Assembly (NCBI RefSeq): GCF_000341345.1
Contig: NC_020302.1
Coordinates: 538,075-602,074, forward strand
Direction of reading: 5' to 3'
Length of the DNA: 64,000 nt
Origin: Corynebacterium halotolerans YIM 70093 = DSM 44683
GTDB taxonomy: Bacteria; Actinomycetota; Actinomycetes; Mycobacteriales; Mycobacteriaceae
The notes below the pieces were generated by a model. The model searched no databases. It was given only the letters and a program-made list of their open reading frames with translations, and had not been told where the DNA came from. Below, one piece after another: positions 35,948 to 45,412 of the stretch. Position 1 is the first letter of the stretch; every line of letters begins with the position of its first letter. A program made the position numbers and the translations under genes.

Positions 35948-36352
35948 ATGCCTCCGAAGACTCGCTCTGGCGCACGCCGCACCGGCCGTCGCGTCGTAAA
36001 GAAGAACGTGGCCCAGGGCCACGCCTACATCAAGTCCACCTTCAACAACACCATCGTGTCCATCACGGACCCGCACGGTGCCGTCATCTCCTGGGCCACC
36101 TCCGGCCACGTCGGGTTCAAGGGCTCCCGTAAGTCCACCCCGTTCGCCGCGCAGATGGCCGCCGAGAACGCCGCCCGCAAGGCGATGGATCACGGCATGA
36201 AGAAGGTCGACGTGTTCGTCAAGGGTCCGGGTTCGGGCCGTGAGACCGCTATCCGCTCCCTCCAGGCCGCCGGCCTCGAGGTGTCCTCGATCTCGGATGT
36301 GACGCCCCAGCCGCACAACGGCTGCCGTCCGCCGAAGCGTCGTCGCGTTTAA
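35948..36352 (+). CDS. rpsK: 30S ribosomal protein S11
   Basis: A 134-residue S11 with a basic N-terminus, [40 protein letters not shown] and the C-terminal [18 protein letters not shown]. It forms the platform of the 30S near the mRNA exit. The ATG follows the rpsM stop by three bases, so the two are coupled. Confidence 0.97.
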   Translation: MPPKTRSGARRTGRRVVKKNVAQGHAYIKSTFNNTIVSITDPHGAVISWATSGHVGFKGSRKSTPFAAQMAAENAARKAMDHGMKKVDVFVKGPGSGRETAIRSLQAAGLEVSSISDVTPQPHNGCRPPKRRRV

Positions 36353-36379
36353 TCAGGGAAAGGAAGAGGTAAGCAACTC

Positions 36380-36985
36380 ATGGCTCGTTATACCGGCCCC
36401 GCAACCCGCAAGTCCCGCCGCCTCCGCGTCGACCTCGTCGGCGGAGACATGGCATTCGAGCGTCGCCCCTACCCGCCGGGTCAGGCTGGCCGCGCCCGCA
36501 TCAAGGAGTCCGAGTACCTCCTGCAGCTGCAGGAGAAGCAGAAGGCTCGTTTCACCTACGGCGTGATGGAGAAGCAGTTCCGTCGCTACTACGCCGAGGC
36601 CAACCGTCGCCCGGGCAAGACCGGCGACAATCTGGTCATCCTGCTTGAGTCCCGTCTCGACAACGTGGTCTACCGCGCCGGTCTGGCACGCACCCGCCGC
36701 CAGGCCCGCCAGCTCGTCTCCCACGGGCACTTCCTCGTCAACGGCAAGAAGGTCAACGTGCCTTCCTTCCAGGTGTCGCAGTACGACATCATCGACGTGC
36801 GCGAGAAGTCCCGCAAGATGATCTGGTTCGAGGAGGCCCAGGACAACCTCGTCGACGCCGTCGTCCCGGCCTGGCTGCAGGTCGTCCCGTCCACCCTGCG
36901 CATCCTCGTGCACCAGCTGCCCGAGCGCGCCCAGATCGACGTTCCGCTGCAGGAGCAGCTCATCGTCGAGTTCTACTCGAAGTAA
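36380..36985 (+). CDS. rpsD: 30S ribosomal protein S4
   Basis: A 201-residue S4. RYTGPATRKSRRLRVDLVGG opens the protein, RLDNVVYRAGLARTRRQARQ and LVSHGHFLVNGKKVNVPSFQ form the S4 RNA-binding domain, and RAQIDVPLQEQLIVEFYSK closes it. No zinc-binding Cys cluster is present, as in other C-minus S4 proteins. It nucleates 30S assembly and is often an autorepressor of its operon. Confidence 0.97.
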   Translation: MARYTGPATRKSRRLRVDLVGGDMAFERRPYPPGQAGRARIKESEYLLQLQEKQKARFTYGVMEKQFRRYYAEANRRPGKTGDNLVILLESRLDNVVYRAGLARTRRQARQLVSHGHFLVNGKKVNVPSFQVSQYDIIDVREKSRKMIWFEEAQDNLVDAVVPAWLQVVPSTLRILVHQLPERAQIDVPLQEQLIVEFYSK

Positions 36986-37081
36986 TTCTTCTGCGGCCGG
37001 GCCACCCGGCCGCAGGAATCTTCACCCCTTCATCCTTTGCCTATCGACGTCAAATAGCGGGCGTCACACAAGGAGAGTTCC

Positions 37082-38095
37082 ATGCTCATTTCCCAGCGTC
37101 CCACGCTCACCGAGGACTACGTTGACTCCGCGCGTTCCCGGTTCGTCATCGAACCGCTGGAGCCGGGCTTCGGCTACACCCTCGGCAACTCCCTGCGCCG
37201 GACCCTGCTGTCGTCCATCCCGGGCGCGGCTGTGACCAGCGTGAAGATCGACGGTGTGCTCCACGAGTTCACCACGATCAGCGGTGTCAAGGAGGATGTC
37301 TCCGAGATCATCCTGAACATCAAGGATCTGGTGCTGTCCTCCGACTCCGACGAGCCGGTGGTCATGTACCTGAGCAAGGAGGGCCCGGGAGCGGTCACCG
37401 CCGGCGACATTCAGCCGCCGGCCGGTGTGGAGATCCACAACCCGGATCTGCACATCGCCTCCCTGAATGAGCAGGCCAAGCTGGACATCGAGCTGATCGT
37501 CGAGCGTGGCCGCGGCTACGTTCCGGCGGCCACCACCGCGAGCGGTGAGATCGGCCGGATCCCGGTCGACCAGATCTACTCGCCGGTGCTCAAGGTCAGC
37601 TACAAGGTCGAGGCCACCCGTGTCGAGCAGCGCACGGACTTCGACCGGCTGATCATCGATGTCGAGACCAAGAACTCCATCACCGCGCGTGACGCCATGG
37701 CGTCGGCAGGCAAGACCCTGGTTGAGCTGTTCGGCCTCGCCCGCGAGCTGAACACCGCCGCCGAGGGCATCGAGATCGGTCCGTCCCCGCAGGAGACGGA
37801 GTACATCGCCGCCTACAGCATGCCGATCGAGGATCTGAACTTCTCCGTGCGCTCCTACAACTGCCTGAAGCGCCAGGAAATCCACACCGTCGGTGAACTC
37901 GCCGAGTGCACCGAGTCGGATCTGCTGGATATCCGCAACTTCGGGCAGAAGTCCATCAACGAAGTGAAGATCAAGCTCGCCAGCCTGGGTCTGACCCTGA
38001 AGGATGCCCCCGAGGACTTCGACCCCTCCACACTGGAGGGCTACGACGCCGAGACCGGCGACTACATCGACCTCGAGGCCGAAGATTCCGAGTAA
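37082..38095 (+). CDS. rpoA: RNA polymerase subunit alpha
   Basis: A 337-residue alpha subunit. The N-terminal assembly domain shows [20 protein letters not shown] and [20 protein letters not shown]; the C-terminal DNA- and activator-binding domain shows [20 protein letters not shown] and [19 protein letters not shown]. An acidic tail ends the protein. GGAGAG precedes the ATG. A hairpin follows before rplQ. Confidence 0.97.
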   Translation: MLISQRPTLTEDYVDSARSRFVIEPLEPGFGYTLGNSLRRTLLSSIPGAAVTSVKIDGVLHEFTTISGVKEDVSEIILNIKDLVLSSDSDEPVVMYLSKEGPGAVTAGDIQPPAGVEIHNPDLHIASLNEQAKLDIELIVERGRGYVPAATTASGEIGRIPVDQIYSPVLKVSYKVEATRVEQRTDFDRLIIDVETKNSITARDAMASAGKTLVELFGLARELNTAAEGIEIGPSPQETEYIAAYSMPIEDLNFSVRSYNCLKRQEIHTVGELAECTESDLLDIRNFGQKSINEVKIKLASLGLTLKDAPEDFDPSTLEGYDAETGDYIDLEAEDSE

Positions 38096-38106
38096 GACGC
38101 CCAGCC

Positions 38107-38138
38107 GGGATTCCCGGGCCCACGGGTCCGGGAATCCC
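38107..38138 (+). terminator. Hairpin between rpoA and rplQ
   Basis: GGGATTCCCGG at 38107-38117 pairs with CCGGGAATCCC at 38128-38138. There is no U-tract, and rplQ starts 36 bases later, so it more likely attenuates or protects mRNA than fully terminates. Confidence 0.4.
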
Positions 38139-38174
38139 TCGCGCTCACCCAATCCGTACACGAGGAGTACTTAA

Positions 38175-38735
38175 ATGCCTACCCCGAAGAAAGGTGCCCG
38201 TCTCGGCGGCTCTGCGGCCAACCAGAAGCGGATCCTATCCAACCTGGCTGCCGCTCTGTTCGAGCACGGTGCCATCAAGACCACCGATGCCAAGGCGAAG
38301 GTGCTTCGCCCCTTCGCGGAGAAGCTGATCACCAAGGCCAAGTCCGGCTCCGTCGCCGACCGTCGCCTGGTGCTCAAGCAGGTTCCGCAGAAGGACGTCG
38401 TGAACTACCTGTTCAACGAGCTGGCCCCGAAGTTCGAGAACCGTGACGGCGGCTACACCCGCATCGTCAAGCTCGAGAACCGCAGCGGTGACAACGCCCC
38501 GATGTCCCAGATCTCCCTCGTTCTCGAGGAGACCGTGACCACCGAGGCCACCCGCGCCGCCCGTGCCGCCGCCTCCAAGCAGGCCGAGGCCACCGAGGCT
38601 CCGGCCGAGGAGACCACCGAGGCCCCCGAGGTCGAGGCCGACCAGGCCACCGACGCTCAGGCCGCCGACGAGGCCACCGAGGCCGAGGCCGAGTCCCCCG
38701 AGGCTCCGGCCGAGGAGAAGAACGAGGAGAAGTAA
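38175..38735 (+). CDS. rplQ: 50S ribosomal protein L17 with acidic C-terminal extension
   Basis: A 186-residue L17. The first ~120 residues are the standard protein ([34 protein letters not shown] segment and [20 protein letters not shown]). About 60 further residues are rich in Ala, Glu, Thr and Pro (for example [20 protein letters not shown]) and are probably disordered. Such tails occur in actinobacterial L17. AGGAGT precedes the ATG. A strong terminator follows. Confidence 0.96.
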   Translation: MPTPKKGARLGGSAANQKRILSNLAAALFEHGAIKTTDAKAKVLRPFAEKLITKAKSGSVADRRLVLKQVPQKDVVNYLFNELAPKFENRDGGYTRIVKLENRSGDNAPMSQISLVLEETVTTEATRAARAAASKQAEATEAPAEETTEAPEVEADQATDAQAADEATEAEAESPEAPAEEKNEEK

Positions 38736-38757
38736 CCCTCCCCGCCGCTTCATCACG

Positions 38758-38803
38758 ACCACCGCGCCGCACCCTGTCCTAGGGAGCGGCGCGGTGGTTT
38801 TTC
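38758..38803 (+). terminator. Rho-independent terminator after rplQ
   Basis: ACCACCGCGCCGC at 38758-38770 pairs perfectly (13 bp) with 38786-38798, followed by TTTTT. It ends the alpha operon. Confidence 0.92.
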
Positions 38804-39029
38804 ATGGGTGGGGGCGGGGGCGGCTACGGTTGTCCCCTCGGTCGGGAGGGGCACCCGTCCAGCGGGGCCGCCCCCGGAGCCAGGTTGCGTGGTTAGTGTG
38901 GGGTGACGGCCGTCTCCGGCGGCCAACGTCCAGAAACGGCACACCCGACCCCTGGAACGGACGCCGCTTCCGCCGACGGTGATGATGACGGCGGGGCGCC
39001 GGACCGGGTAATCCGAAAGGAGCCCCACC

Positions 39030-39518
39030 ATGAGCACTGACCACCTGATCGATAACCTGCGCCGGGCCACCGTCCAAGACAGCGACAGAGAGGCCCTCGG
39101 CAACGTCACCCAGGTGTACACCGACGACACCGGGCATCCCTCCTATGTGGAGATCTCCTACGGCGTGATCGGATTGGGCAACAGCCTGGTCCCACTGGAC
39201 GGCTCCCACCTCAATGGAGAAGATCTCGTCCTGGCCTTCCCGAAGGATCTCATCAAGGACGCGCCCCACCATGAGCCCGGGAAGGAGCTGACCAGGGAAC
39301 GGGAGGAGGAGATCCTCCGGCACTACGGCCTCGATTCCGCCGTGTCGGGGGCTGGCGGCGCACACCCGAATCACGGCGATGACCGACGTGCCCGGGTGGG
39401 CGACTCCCGCACCGATCGCCTGCGTGATCCGCACGGACTGGGCCAGCTCGACGACGATGGCGTCGCCGGCTCCTTCGGCGAGGTTGATCCGGAGGATGAC
39501 GCCGGTCCGGTTCGCTGA
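39030..39518 (+). CDS. PRC-barrel domain protein (short form)
   Basis: A 162-residue soluble protein whose first ~90 residues form a PRC-barrel-like domain (DNLRRATVQDSDREALGNVT, then VYTDDTGHPSYVEISYGVIG and LVLAFPKDLIKDAPHHEPG). After EEEILRHYGLDSA the sequence becomes low-complexity and lacks the DUF2382-like tail of its paralogue at 40966, so it may be truncated or frame-shifted there. AAAGGAG precedes the ATG. PRC-barrel proteins are linked to RNA or stress functions; the role here is unknown. Confidence 0.7.
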   Translation: MSTDHLIDNLRRATVQDSDREALGNVTQVYTDDTGHPSYVEISYGVIGLGNSLVPLDGSHLNGEDLVLAFPKDLIKDAPHHEPGKELTREREEEILRHYGLDSAVSGAGGAHPNHGDDRRARVGDSRTDRLRDPHGLGQLDDDGVAGSFGEVDPEDDAGPVR

Positions 39519-39686
39519 CCGACCGGGCATGGTCTTTCCGAGTCCCTGACGGCGCGATGCACCGGGGCAGGGAAGTGGTGCCGTCGGTGCGCGCGGAGCG
39601 CGGGGGCCGGTGGATCCGTGAAGGCGGATTCACCGCGTGGGTCCAGGCTGTCATCGTGCGTCCGCCACAGTAGCCTGGTGGACATC

Positions 39687-40523
39687 ATGAGCAGCACCGA
39701 CCACACCACCACCCAGAGTTCAATCCGGGGCGCGGGCAGCGGCGTCCTCCGTTTCGCCGGGATGGTCCTGATACTCAGCGCACTCGTCGGCTTCCTCGGA
39801 CAGCTTCTCGCGATCGGCCAGTGGCGGCAGGTCGGCTACAGCTTCGGTCTCAACCGGATCAGCGACCTCGGCCTCACCACCTGTGGGATGGTCCAGGACC
39901 TGTTCTTCCCCCGCTACGCCTGCAGCCCCGGTTACGGCTGGTTCAACATCGGCACGATAGTCAGCGGGGTACTGCTCATCATCGGCGCCCTGCTCCTGTT
40001 GACCGGGCTGCGGCGCAGTCCGGACCGGATCCGGGGCGGAAGCGCCGTCGCCTGGCTGCTGCTCCTGTCCGGCGCCGCACTCATCGTCACCGGCGCGGTG
40101 CCGGCGAACGTCAACGCCGTGCTTCACGACGCCGCGGGAGTCGCGCGGGCCGTGCTGACCTGGGCGGCGATGGCCCTGGTGTGGTGGGCCTTCCGTTCCT
40201 GGCGGCGCTCGGGTGCCGAGGGGCCCCTGCCGCTGGTGTCCGGGCCCGCCGCCCGCGCCACACTGGTGCTGCTCATCGTCTCGGTGGCGGGCTTCCTCGC
40301 CCTGGTCCTGGCCGGGCTGGTGGAGTTCGCGGCGGGGTTGGTTGACCGGCTCACCTTCGACCTGCTGGGGCTGTGGACCATTCTGCTGGGCACCGGCCTC
40401 CTGGGACTGCCGCTGACACGCGCCCGTGAGCAGCAGCGGACCGATGAGAGACGGCAGCTGCGGCGGGAGAGGGCCGAGCGCGACGCCGCGGTGCGGCAGG
40501 CCGTGGAGGGCCTCGAGCAGTAA
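39687..40523 (+). CDS. DUF998-like integral membrane protein
   Basis: A 278-residue protein with about six hydrophobic segments (LRFAGMVLILSALVGFLGQL, then a loop with two Cys containing CGMVQDLFFPRYACSPGYGW, and VSGVLLIIGALLLLTGL). The arrangement, with an outside loop before the second helix, resembles the DUF998 family. A charged coiled-coil-like C-terminal tail (REQQRTDERRQLRRERAERD) is cytoplasmic. ATG 39687 is chosen over the earlier in-frame ATG at 39618 because the extra stretch is not hydrophobic or domain-like. Function unknown. Confidence 0.7.
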   Translation: MSSTDHTTTQSSIRGAGSGVLRFAGMVLILSALVGFLGQLLAIGQWRQVGYSFGLNRISDLGLTTCGMVQDLFFPRYACSPGYGWFNIGTIVSGVLLIIGALLLLTGLRRSPDRIRGGSAVAWLLLLSGAALIVTGAVPANVNAVLHDAAGVARAVLTWAAMALVWWAFRSWRRSGAEGPLPLVSGPAARATLVLLIVSVAGFLALVLAGLVEFAAGLVDRLTFDLLGLWTILLGTGLLGLPLTRAREQQRTDERRQLRRERAERDAAVRQAVEGLEQ

Positions 40524-40965
40524 CCTCACATGCGACGACCGGAAGTGACCGCATGACCGCCGGATCGCGGCCTCCCGGCCCTCGTTTTCGATTCGTTATG
40601 GCCCGGTTCTGTGCCGTCCCGGTTGGCTCGCCCGGGGCGGAGCCTCCCTGATCGCCTTGCGGGGCGAGTGACCTATCACCCCCTGAGCTGGGGGAATTCG
40701 TGTCCGGGCCGCTTCCCCCGACTCCGCGGGACCGTTCCTTTCCACGGTCAACGTGGGCGGTTCCGGTCCTTCCCGGTGCTCCACCCGGTGTTCGACGGAC
40801 CTTCTCCGCAATCCGGGGTTATCGTCGGTTCCAACGGCACCGGTAACCGCCGGCCGCCGCCCGCCACAACTGAACAGCACACCCCAGGAATGGCCGCCGA
40901 CGCCGCAGGGGGCATGAGCTCCGCGACGGGTCGACCGGGACCAGACCGGGAGAGCCGAAAGGAAC
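40524..40965. other. Intergenic region upstream of the second PRC-barrel gene
   Basis: About 440 GC-rich bases. No gene, strong hairpin terminator or convincing promoter was found. AAAGGA just before 40966 is the ribosome binding site of the next gene. Confidence 0.4.
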
Positions 40966-41649
40966 ATGACCATGAGCCAGAATCCTCAGATCGACGACCT
41001 GTTCCGTGCCACCGCCTACGACAGCTCCGGCGAGAAGCTCGGCGCCGTCCGGCAGGTCTACCTGGACAACCGCAGCGGCCAGCCCTCCTTCATCGAGGTC
41101 TCCCACGGCCTGTTCGGCATGGGCGACAGCCTGGTCCCGCTGCGCGGCAGCAGACTCGAGGGCGAGCAGCTCGACCTGGCCTTCCCGAAGGAGTGGATCA
41201 AGGACGCCCCGGAATTCGAATCGGGGGAGGGGATGACCGGCGATCAGGAAAATAAGCTCCTGCACCACTACGGCGTTGAATCCGCCCCCGAGGCGTCCGG
41301 CTACCGCGACCCCCGTGACGCCCGCGACGAGCGGACCGACGACGGGGGCTCCGACGATCGCCGCGGAGAGGAGCGCCGCGAGGAGGAGCGGCGTGAGGGG
41401 GAGCGGCGCCGCGACGAGAACCGTACCGGTGACTCCCCGGACCTGGCCGCCGCTGACGAGCGCGCGGTGGGCGAGGCCCAGGACCTGGGCGGGGAGTACC
41501 GGCTGCGCAAGTACGTGGTCACCGAGACCCGCACCATCAAGGTCCCGGTCACCCGGGAGGAGGTGCGCGTCGAGCGGGTCAACGAGGACGGCACCGTCAC
41601 CCCGGTCGACGATCCCGACCTCGGCGACGTCGACCGCGACCGCCGCTGA
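40966..41649 (+). CDS. PRC-barrel protein with DUF2382-like C-terminus
   Basis: A 227-residue protein. The N-terminal PRC-barrel (DDLFRATAYDSSGEKLGAVR, FIEVSHGLFGMGDSLVPLRG) closely matches the protein at 39030. A charged linker rich in Arg, Glu and Asp (about 108-150) leads to a short DUF2382-like segment (GEYRLRKYVVTETRTIKVPV, then EEVRVERV). The start could also be the ATG at 40972, which is better spaced from AAAGGA. Related proteins are stress-associated in actinobacteria, but no function is established. Confidence 0.78.
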   Translation: MTMSQNPQIDDLFRATAYDSSGEKLGAVRQVYLDNRSGQPSFIEVSHGLFGMGDSLVPLRGSRLEGEQLDLAFPKEWIKDAPEFESGEGMTGDQENKLLHHYGVESAPEASGYRDPRDARDERTDDGGSDDRRGEERREEERREGERRRDENRTGDSPDLAAADERAVGEAQDLGGEYRLRKYVVTETRTIKVPVTREEVRVERVNEDGTVTPVDDPDLGDVDRDRR

Positions 41650-41793
41650 ACCGGGCACGGGCGTCGACCAGCGGTCCCGCCCGCCGCGGACCGCAGGGCC
41701 AGGGGTGCCTATACTCCAGTGGGAACCGGGCCGCGCTGACGCGGCCTCCGGCCCCACCCGAGTTCCCCGAGCCCCGGAAGGTCGCCCACCCGC

Positions 41794-42699
41794 ATGCCCC
41801 GCCCCGAGTCTTCGCCCACCACCGCAGAGAATCCCGGAACCCCAGAGGACACTCTGCGCCTGCGGCTCGACGTGGCCTATGACGGCACGGACTTCCACGG
41901 CTGGGCGAAACAGGGCGACAGCGGGCTGCGCACGGTGCAGGGTGTGCTGGAGGAGGCGCTCGGCCGCATCCTGCGCACCGACGCCGAGCTGACCGTCGCC
42001 GGCCGCACCGACGCCGGGGTGCACGCCTCCGCGCAGGTCGCCCACCTGGACATCCCCGCCGACCGGCTGGAGCAGCGCTCCATCGACGGCGACCCCGCCC
42101 GGCTCGTGCGCCGCCTCGGCCGGCTCCTGCCCGAGGACGTCCGCGTCCACGACTGCACCCTCGCCCCCGCGGGCTTCGACGCGCGCTTCTCGGCGCTGCG
42201 CCGCCACTACGTCTACCGGGTGACCACCCATCCCCGCGGGGCGCTGCCGACGCGCGCCCGTGACACCGCCGCCTGGCCGAAGCCCGTCGACCTGGAGTCG
42301 ATGCGCGCGGCCGCCGACGTCCTCGTCGGACTCCATGACTTCGCGGCCTTCTGCAAGGCCAAGCCCCACGCCACGACGGTGCGCGACCTGCAGTCCTTCA
42401 CCTGGCACGACGTGTCCACCCCCGCCGAGCCGCAGCTGTACGAGGCACACGTGACCGCCGACGCCTTCTGCTGGTCCATGGTGCGTTCCCTGGTGGGTGC
42501 CTGCCTGGCGGTGGGGGAGGGGCGCCGCGGGGAGGACTTCACCCGCGGGCTGCTCGACGAGCGCACCCGGTCCCCGCTCGTGCCGGTCGCCGCGGCGAAG
42601 GGCCTGAGCCTCACCGGTGTCGACTACCCGGCCGAGGATCAGCTCGCCACCCGGGCGTTGACCACCCGCGACCGGCGCAGCCTGCCGGGCCGGGAGTGA
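41794..42699 (+). CDS. truA: tRNA pseudouridine(38-40) synthase TruA
   Basis: A 301-residue Tru[16 protein letters not shown] at about residue 28, the catalytic Asp in [27 protein letters not shown] and the C-terminal [20 protein letters not shown]. It converts uridines 38-40 of the anticodon arm to pseudouridine. An N-terminal tail of about 20 residues is extra to the catalytic fold. Conserved position after rplQ in corynebacteria. Confidence 0.94.
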   Translation: MPRPESSPTTAENPGTPEDTLRLRLDVAYDGTDFHGWAKQGDSGLRTVQGVLEEALGRILRTDAELTVAGRTDAGVHASAQVAHLDIPADRLEQRSIDGDPARLVRRLGRLLPEDVRVHDCTLAPAGFDARFSALRRHYVYRVTTHPRGALPTRARDTAAWPKPVDLESMRAAADVLVGLHDFAAFCKAKPHATTVRDLQSFTWHDVSTPAEPQLYEAHVTADAFCWSMVRSLVGACLAVGEGRRGEDFTRGLLDERTRSPLVPVAAAKGLSLTGVDYPAEDQLATRALTTRDRRSLPGRE

Positions 42700-42792
42700 T
42701 CTTGGGGCGAGCCGCCGCATGACGGGCTGAGGCTGCGATTAGACTCATTCGGGTTCCACTGAGCAGACAGGCGAGGAAAGGGTGGGTCCGCG

Positions 42793-45321
42793 ATGGACAT
42801 GTACCAGGCGGCTGTGTTGGCGGCGCTGGTGTTCACCGTCCCCGGGTTCCTGCTCGGCTGGGTCTCCGGTCTGAAGGCGCCCTGGGCGGCCGCGGCCTCG
42901 CTTCCCGTCTCCTTCGGCGTCTACGGCCTGGCCGCCTGGCTGCTCGGGCAGATGGGCCTGCGCTATGATCTCGCCTCCGCCACCGTGATGTGGGCGCTGC
43001 TGATGGTCATCGCCCTGATCTGGCGTGGCAGCTTCCTCGTGGTGGGGCGGAAACGGGCCCGCCGGTGGGCGGCCCGGCGACCCGTCGGGGCTCCCGCAGC
43101 CGGTGAGGGCACCGGCCGGGAGACTGCCAATCAGGTCGAGGCCGGCGCCCTGTCCGCCTCCGATCCGCCGCTGACCGGCTCGACCGCCGCGCACGATCCG
43201 GACGCCGCGACCGTCGTCACGCTGCCTGCCGAGGACGTCACCGGGGCGCCGTCCGTCGGTGCCCCGGGTGCCTCGGGCGCCGTGGCCGCGGGGGAGCGCC
43301 GGGAGTCGTTCTGGCGGCGCTGGTGGACCGGCGACGGCCGCCGCGGCAGCCTGCTCGACCCGGTGTGGCTGCTGCCCGCCGCGGGCGTGCTGACGGGGAT
43401 GTACCTGTTCATCTCGAAGGGCCTCGGCTTCTTCGAGGAGGTCCCCCGCGGGATCGAGAACATCTTCCAGGGCTGGGACGTCCACTGGCACGCCAGCGTC
43501 GTCCGCTGGATCATGGACGCCGGCGTGGCCGACCCCACCCGCATGGGCGAGCTGCAGAACATCGAGACCCAGGCGCAGATGTACTACCCGACGGCCTGGC
43601 ACGCCGGCACCTACCTGCTCGTGGAGATCCTCGGCGTCAGCCCGATCGCCGCCATCAACCTCTCCAGCATCGTCCTGCCGGGCCTGGCGCTGCCGCTGTC
43701 GGTCGCGCTGATCGCCTGGCGGATGGTTGGCAACCGCGGACTGACCGCCCAGATCGCCGCGGGCATCGGCGCCATCGCCGTCTTCGCCTCCCCGGTGCTG
43801 TTCTGGGTCGGCCACTACGTCGGTGCCTGGCCCTACCTGGCCGCCGTGGCCGTCTCCGGCATCGTGCTCGCCCTGTTCATGCTGGTGCCCTACCGGCCCG
43901 TCGCCGCCCTGGCCGCCGCGCTGTCGCTGGCCGGCATGATCCAGCTGCACCCCGCCGCCGCCACGATCGCCGTACTGGCGGTCGCTCTATGGTGGCTGTT
44001 CAGGCTGCTGTGGGCCCCGGCCCGGAAGGCGCGCACCTGGGGTGGGAGGATCGGCTACCGGCTGCGTGATCTCGGGCTGCTCGCGGCGGCGGGGCTGGCC
44101 GGCGTGGTCATCCTGCTCCCGCAGATCCTCTCCGGCGCCGAGTCCACCGAGGAGGTCGCCTCCTTCAGCGCGGAGGAGGACGTCACCCGGGCGGAGTCGT
44201 GGGAGAAGGCCTTCACGATGTACACCCGCCACGTCGACGCCTTCACCGAGTACGATCCCACGCTGCTGCTGTGGGTCGCGGGCATCGGGGCCGTCGCGCT
44301 GCTGGTGTGGCGCCGGAATCTGTGGGCCCCGGCCTTCTACCTGCTGAGCGTCTGGATGACCGCGAATTCGCTCAAGGCCTTCGAACAGCCGTGGGGCGAC
44401 TGGCTCAACATCGTCGGCAGCCTGCACTACTCCACCGCCCACCGGCTGGTCATGCCGGTCGCCCTGTTCACCTTCGCCGCCGCCGGCGTCGGCGTGGCCG
44501 TGCTCATCCGCCTGATCAGCCTGGCCCCGGTGAAGAAGTGGGCGACCGGCTCGGCGGTCGTCTCCGTGGTGCTGGCCCTGCTGGCCGGCTGGGGCACCGC
44601 CGCCTGGGCCACCCGCGACGCCGTGGAGGAGGGTGCCCACTGGTCGATCACCGCCCCCCGCCTCGACGGCCGGATGGTCTCCGAGGTCGACCTGCGCGCC
44701 TTCGACTGGCTGGCCCGGCAGCCGCACGCCTACGACGGGATGATCATGGGCGAGCCCGCGGACGGCCACGGCTGGATGTACGCCTACAACGGACTGCCCA
44801 GCGTCATGCGCCACTACCTGTGGCCCACCAGCGGCCGGGGATCGGCCACCGACCTGCTCTACTGGCACGCCGACCTGCTGGGCGTGGGCAACCACGGTGA
44901 CCCCACCCAGGAGAACAACGTGGACCGGGCCGCCGAGGAGCTCGGCGTCAACTTCTACTTCCTCTCCCCGTGGAGCTTCTGGGCCTTCCAGGAACCGAAC
45001 TGGGCCATGCTCGACGGTCTGTGGCACGCGCCCGGCGCCACCGCGGTCTACCAGGATCAGAACGTGACCATCTTCGCCGTCAACGACGCCTTCACCGACG
45101 AGGAGCTGGCGCAGATGCGGGCGCCGGGCAACTCCCCGCAGCCGCTGCCCCCGGTGCCCACCCGGGGCGAGCTCGGCATCGCCGAAAGTCCCGCGGAGGT
45201 GGACGAGCCCTATTTCCACCGGCCCACCACCCCCGACCAGGGCGGGCCGAACCCGATCCCGACCCCGGGCAACCCGAACCTCGAGCAGGATCCGCTTGAG
45301 ATCCCGGCCACCCGGCCCTAG
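42793..45321 (+). CDS. Large DUF6541-like integral membrane protein
   Basis: An 842-residue membrane protein with about 12 hydrophobic segments. An N-terminal block (MYQAAVLAALVFTVPGFLLG) is followed by a charged/Ala-rich linker (about 100-180) and then an aromatic region GWDVHWHASVVRWIMDAG with later membrane segments and a large exported C-terminal part (about 610-842, PPVPTRGELG, proline-rich end). The layout is like the DUF6541/GT-C-type polytopic enzymes of mycolata, which act in envelope assembly, but a catalytic motif is not certain. ATG 42793 follows GAGGAAAGG. Confidence 0.68.
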   Translation: MDMYQAAVLAALVFTVPGFLLGWVSGLKAPWAAAASLPVSFGVYGLAAWLLGQMGLRYDLASATVMWALLMVIALIWRGSFLVVGRKRARRWAARRPVGAPAAGEGTGRETANQVEAGALSASDPPLTGSTAAHDPDAATVVTLPAEDVTGAPSVGAPGASGAVAAGERRESFWRRWWTGDGRRGSLLDPVWLLPAAGVLTGMYLFISKGLGFFEEVPRGIENIFQGWDVHWHASVVRWIMDAGVADPTRMGELQNIETQAQMYYPTAWHAGTYLLVEILGVSPIAAINLSSIVLPGLALPLSVALIAWRMVGNRGLTAQIAAGIGAIAVFASPVLFWVGHYVGAWPYLAAVAVSGIVLALFMLVPYRPVAALAAALSLAGMIQLHPAAATIAVLAVALWWLFRLLWAPARKARTWGGRIGYRLRDLGLLAAAGLAGVVILLPQILSGAESTEEVASFSAEEDVTRAESWEKAFTMYTRHVDAFTEYDPTLLLWVAGIGAVALLVWRRNLWAPAFYLLSVWMTANSLKAFEQPWGDWLNIVGSLHYSTAHRLVMPVALFTFAAAGVGVAVLIRLISLAPVKKWATGSAVVSVVLALLAGWGTAAWATRDAVEEGAHWSITAPRLDGRMVSEVDLRAFDWLARQPHAYDGMIMGEPADGHGWMYAYNGLPSVMRHYLWPTSGRGSATDLLYWHADLLGVGNHGDPTQENNVDRAAEELGVNFYFLSPWSFWAFQEPNWAMLDGLWHAPGATAVYQDQNVTIFAVNDAFTDEELAQMRAPGNSPQPLPPVPTRGELGIAESPAEVDEPYFHRPTTPDQGGPNPIPTPGNPNLEQDPLEIPATRP

Positions 45322-45412
45322 GCTCACAGGCGACCACAACTGACCGGGGTCGGCGACCGGGACTCGGGGGAGTCCACGCCGGCACCGCACACCTGAATCT
45401 GGGGGAGATGGT

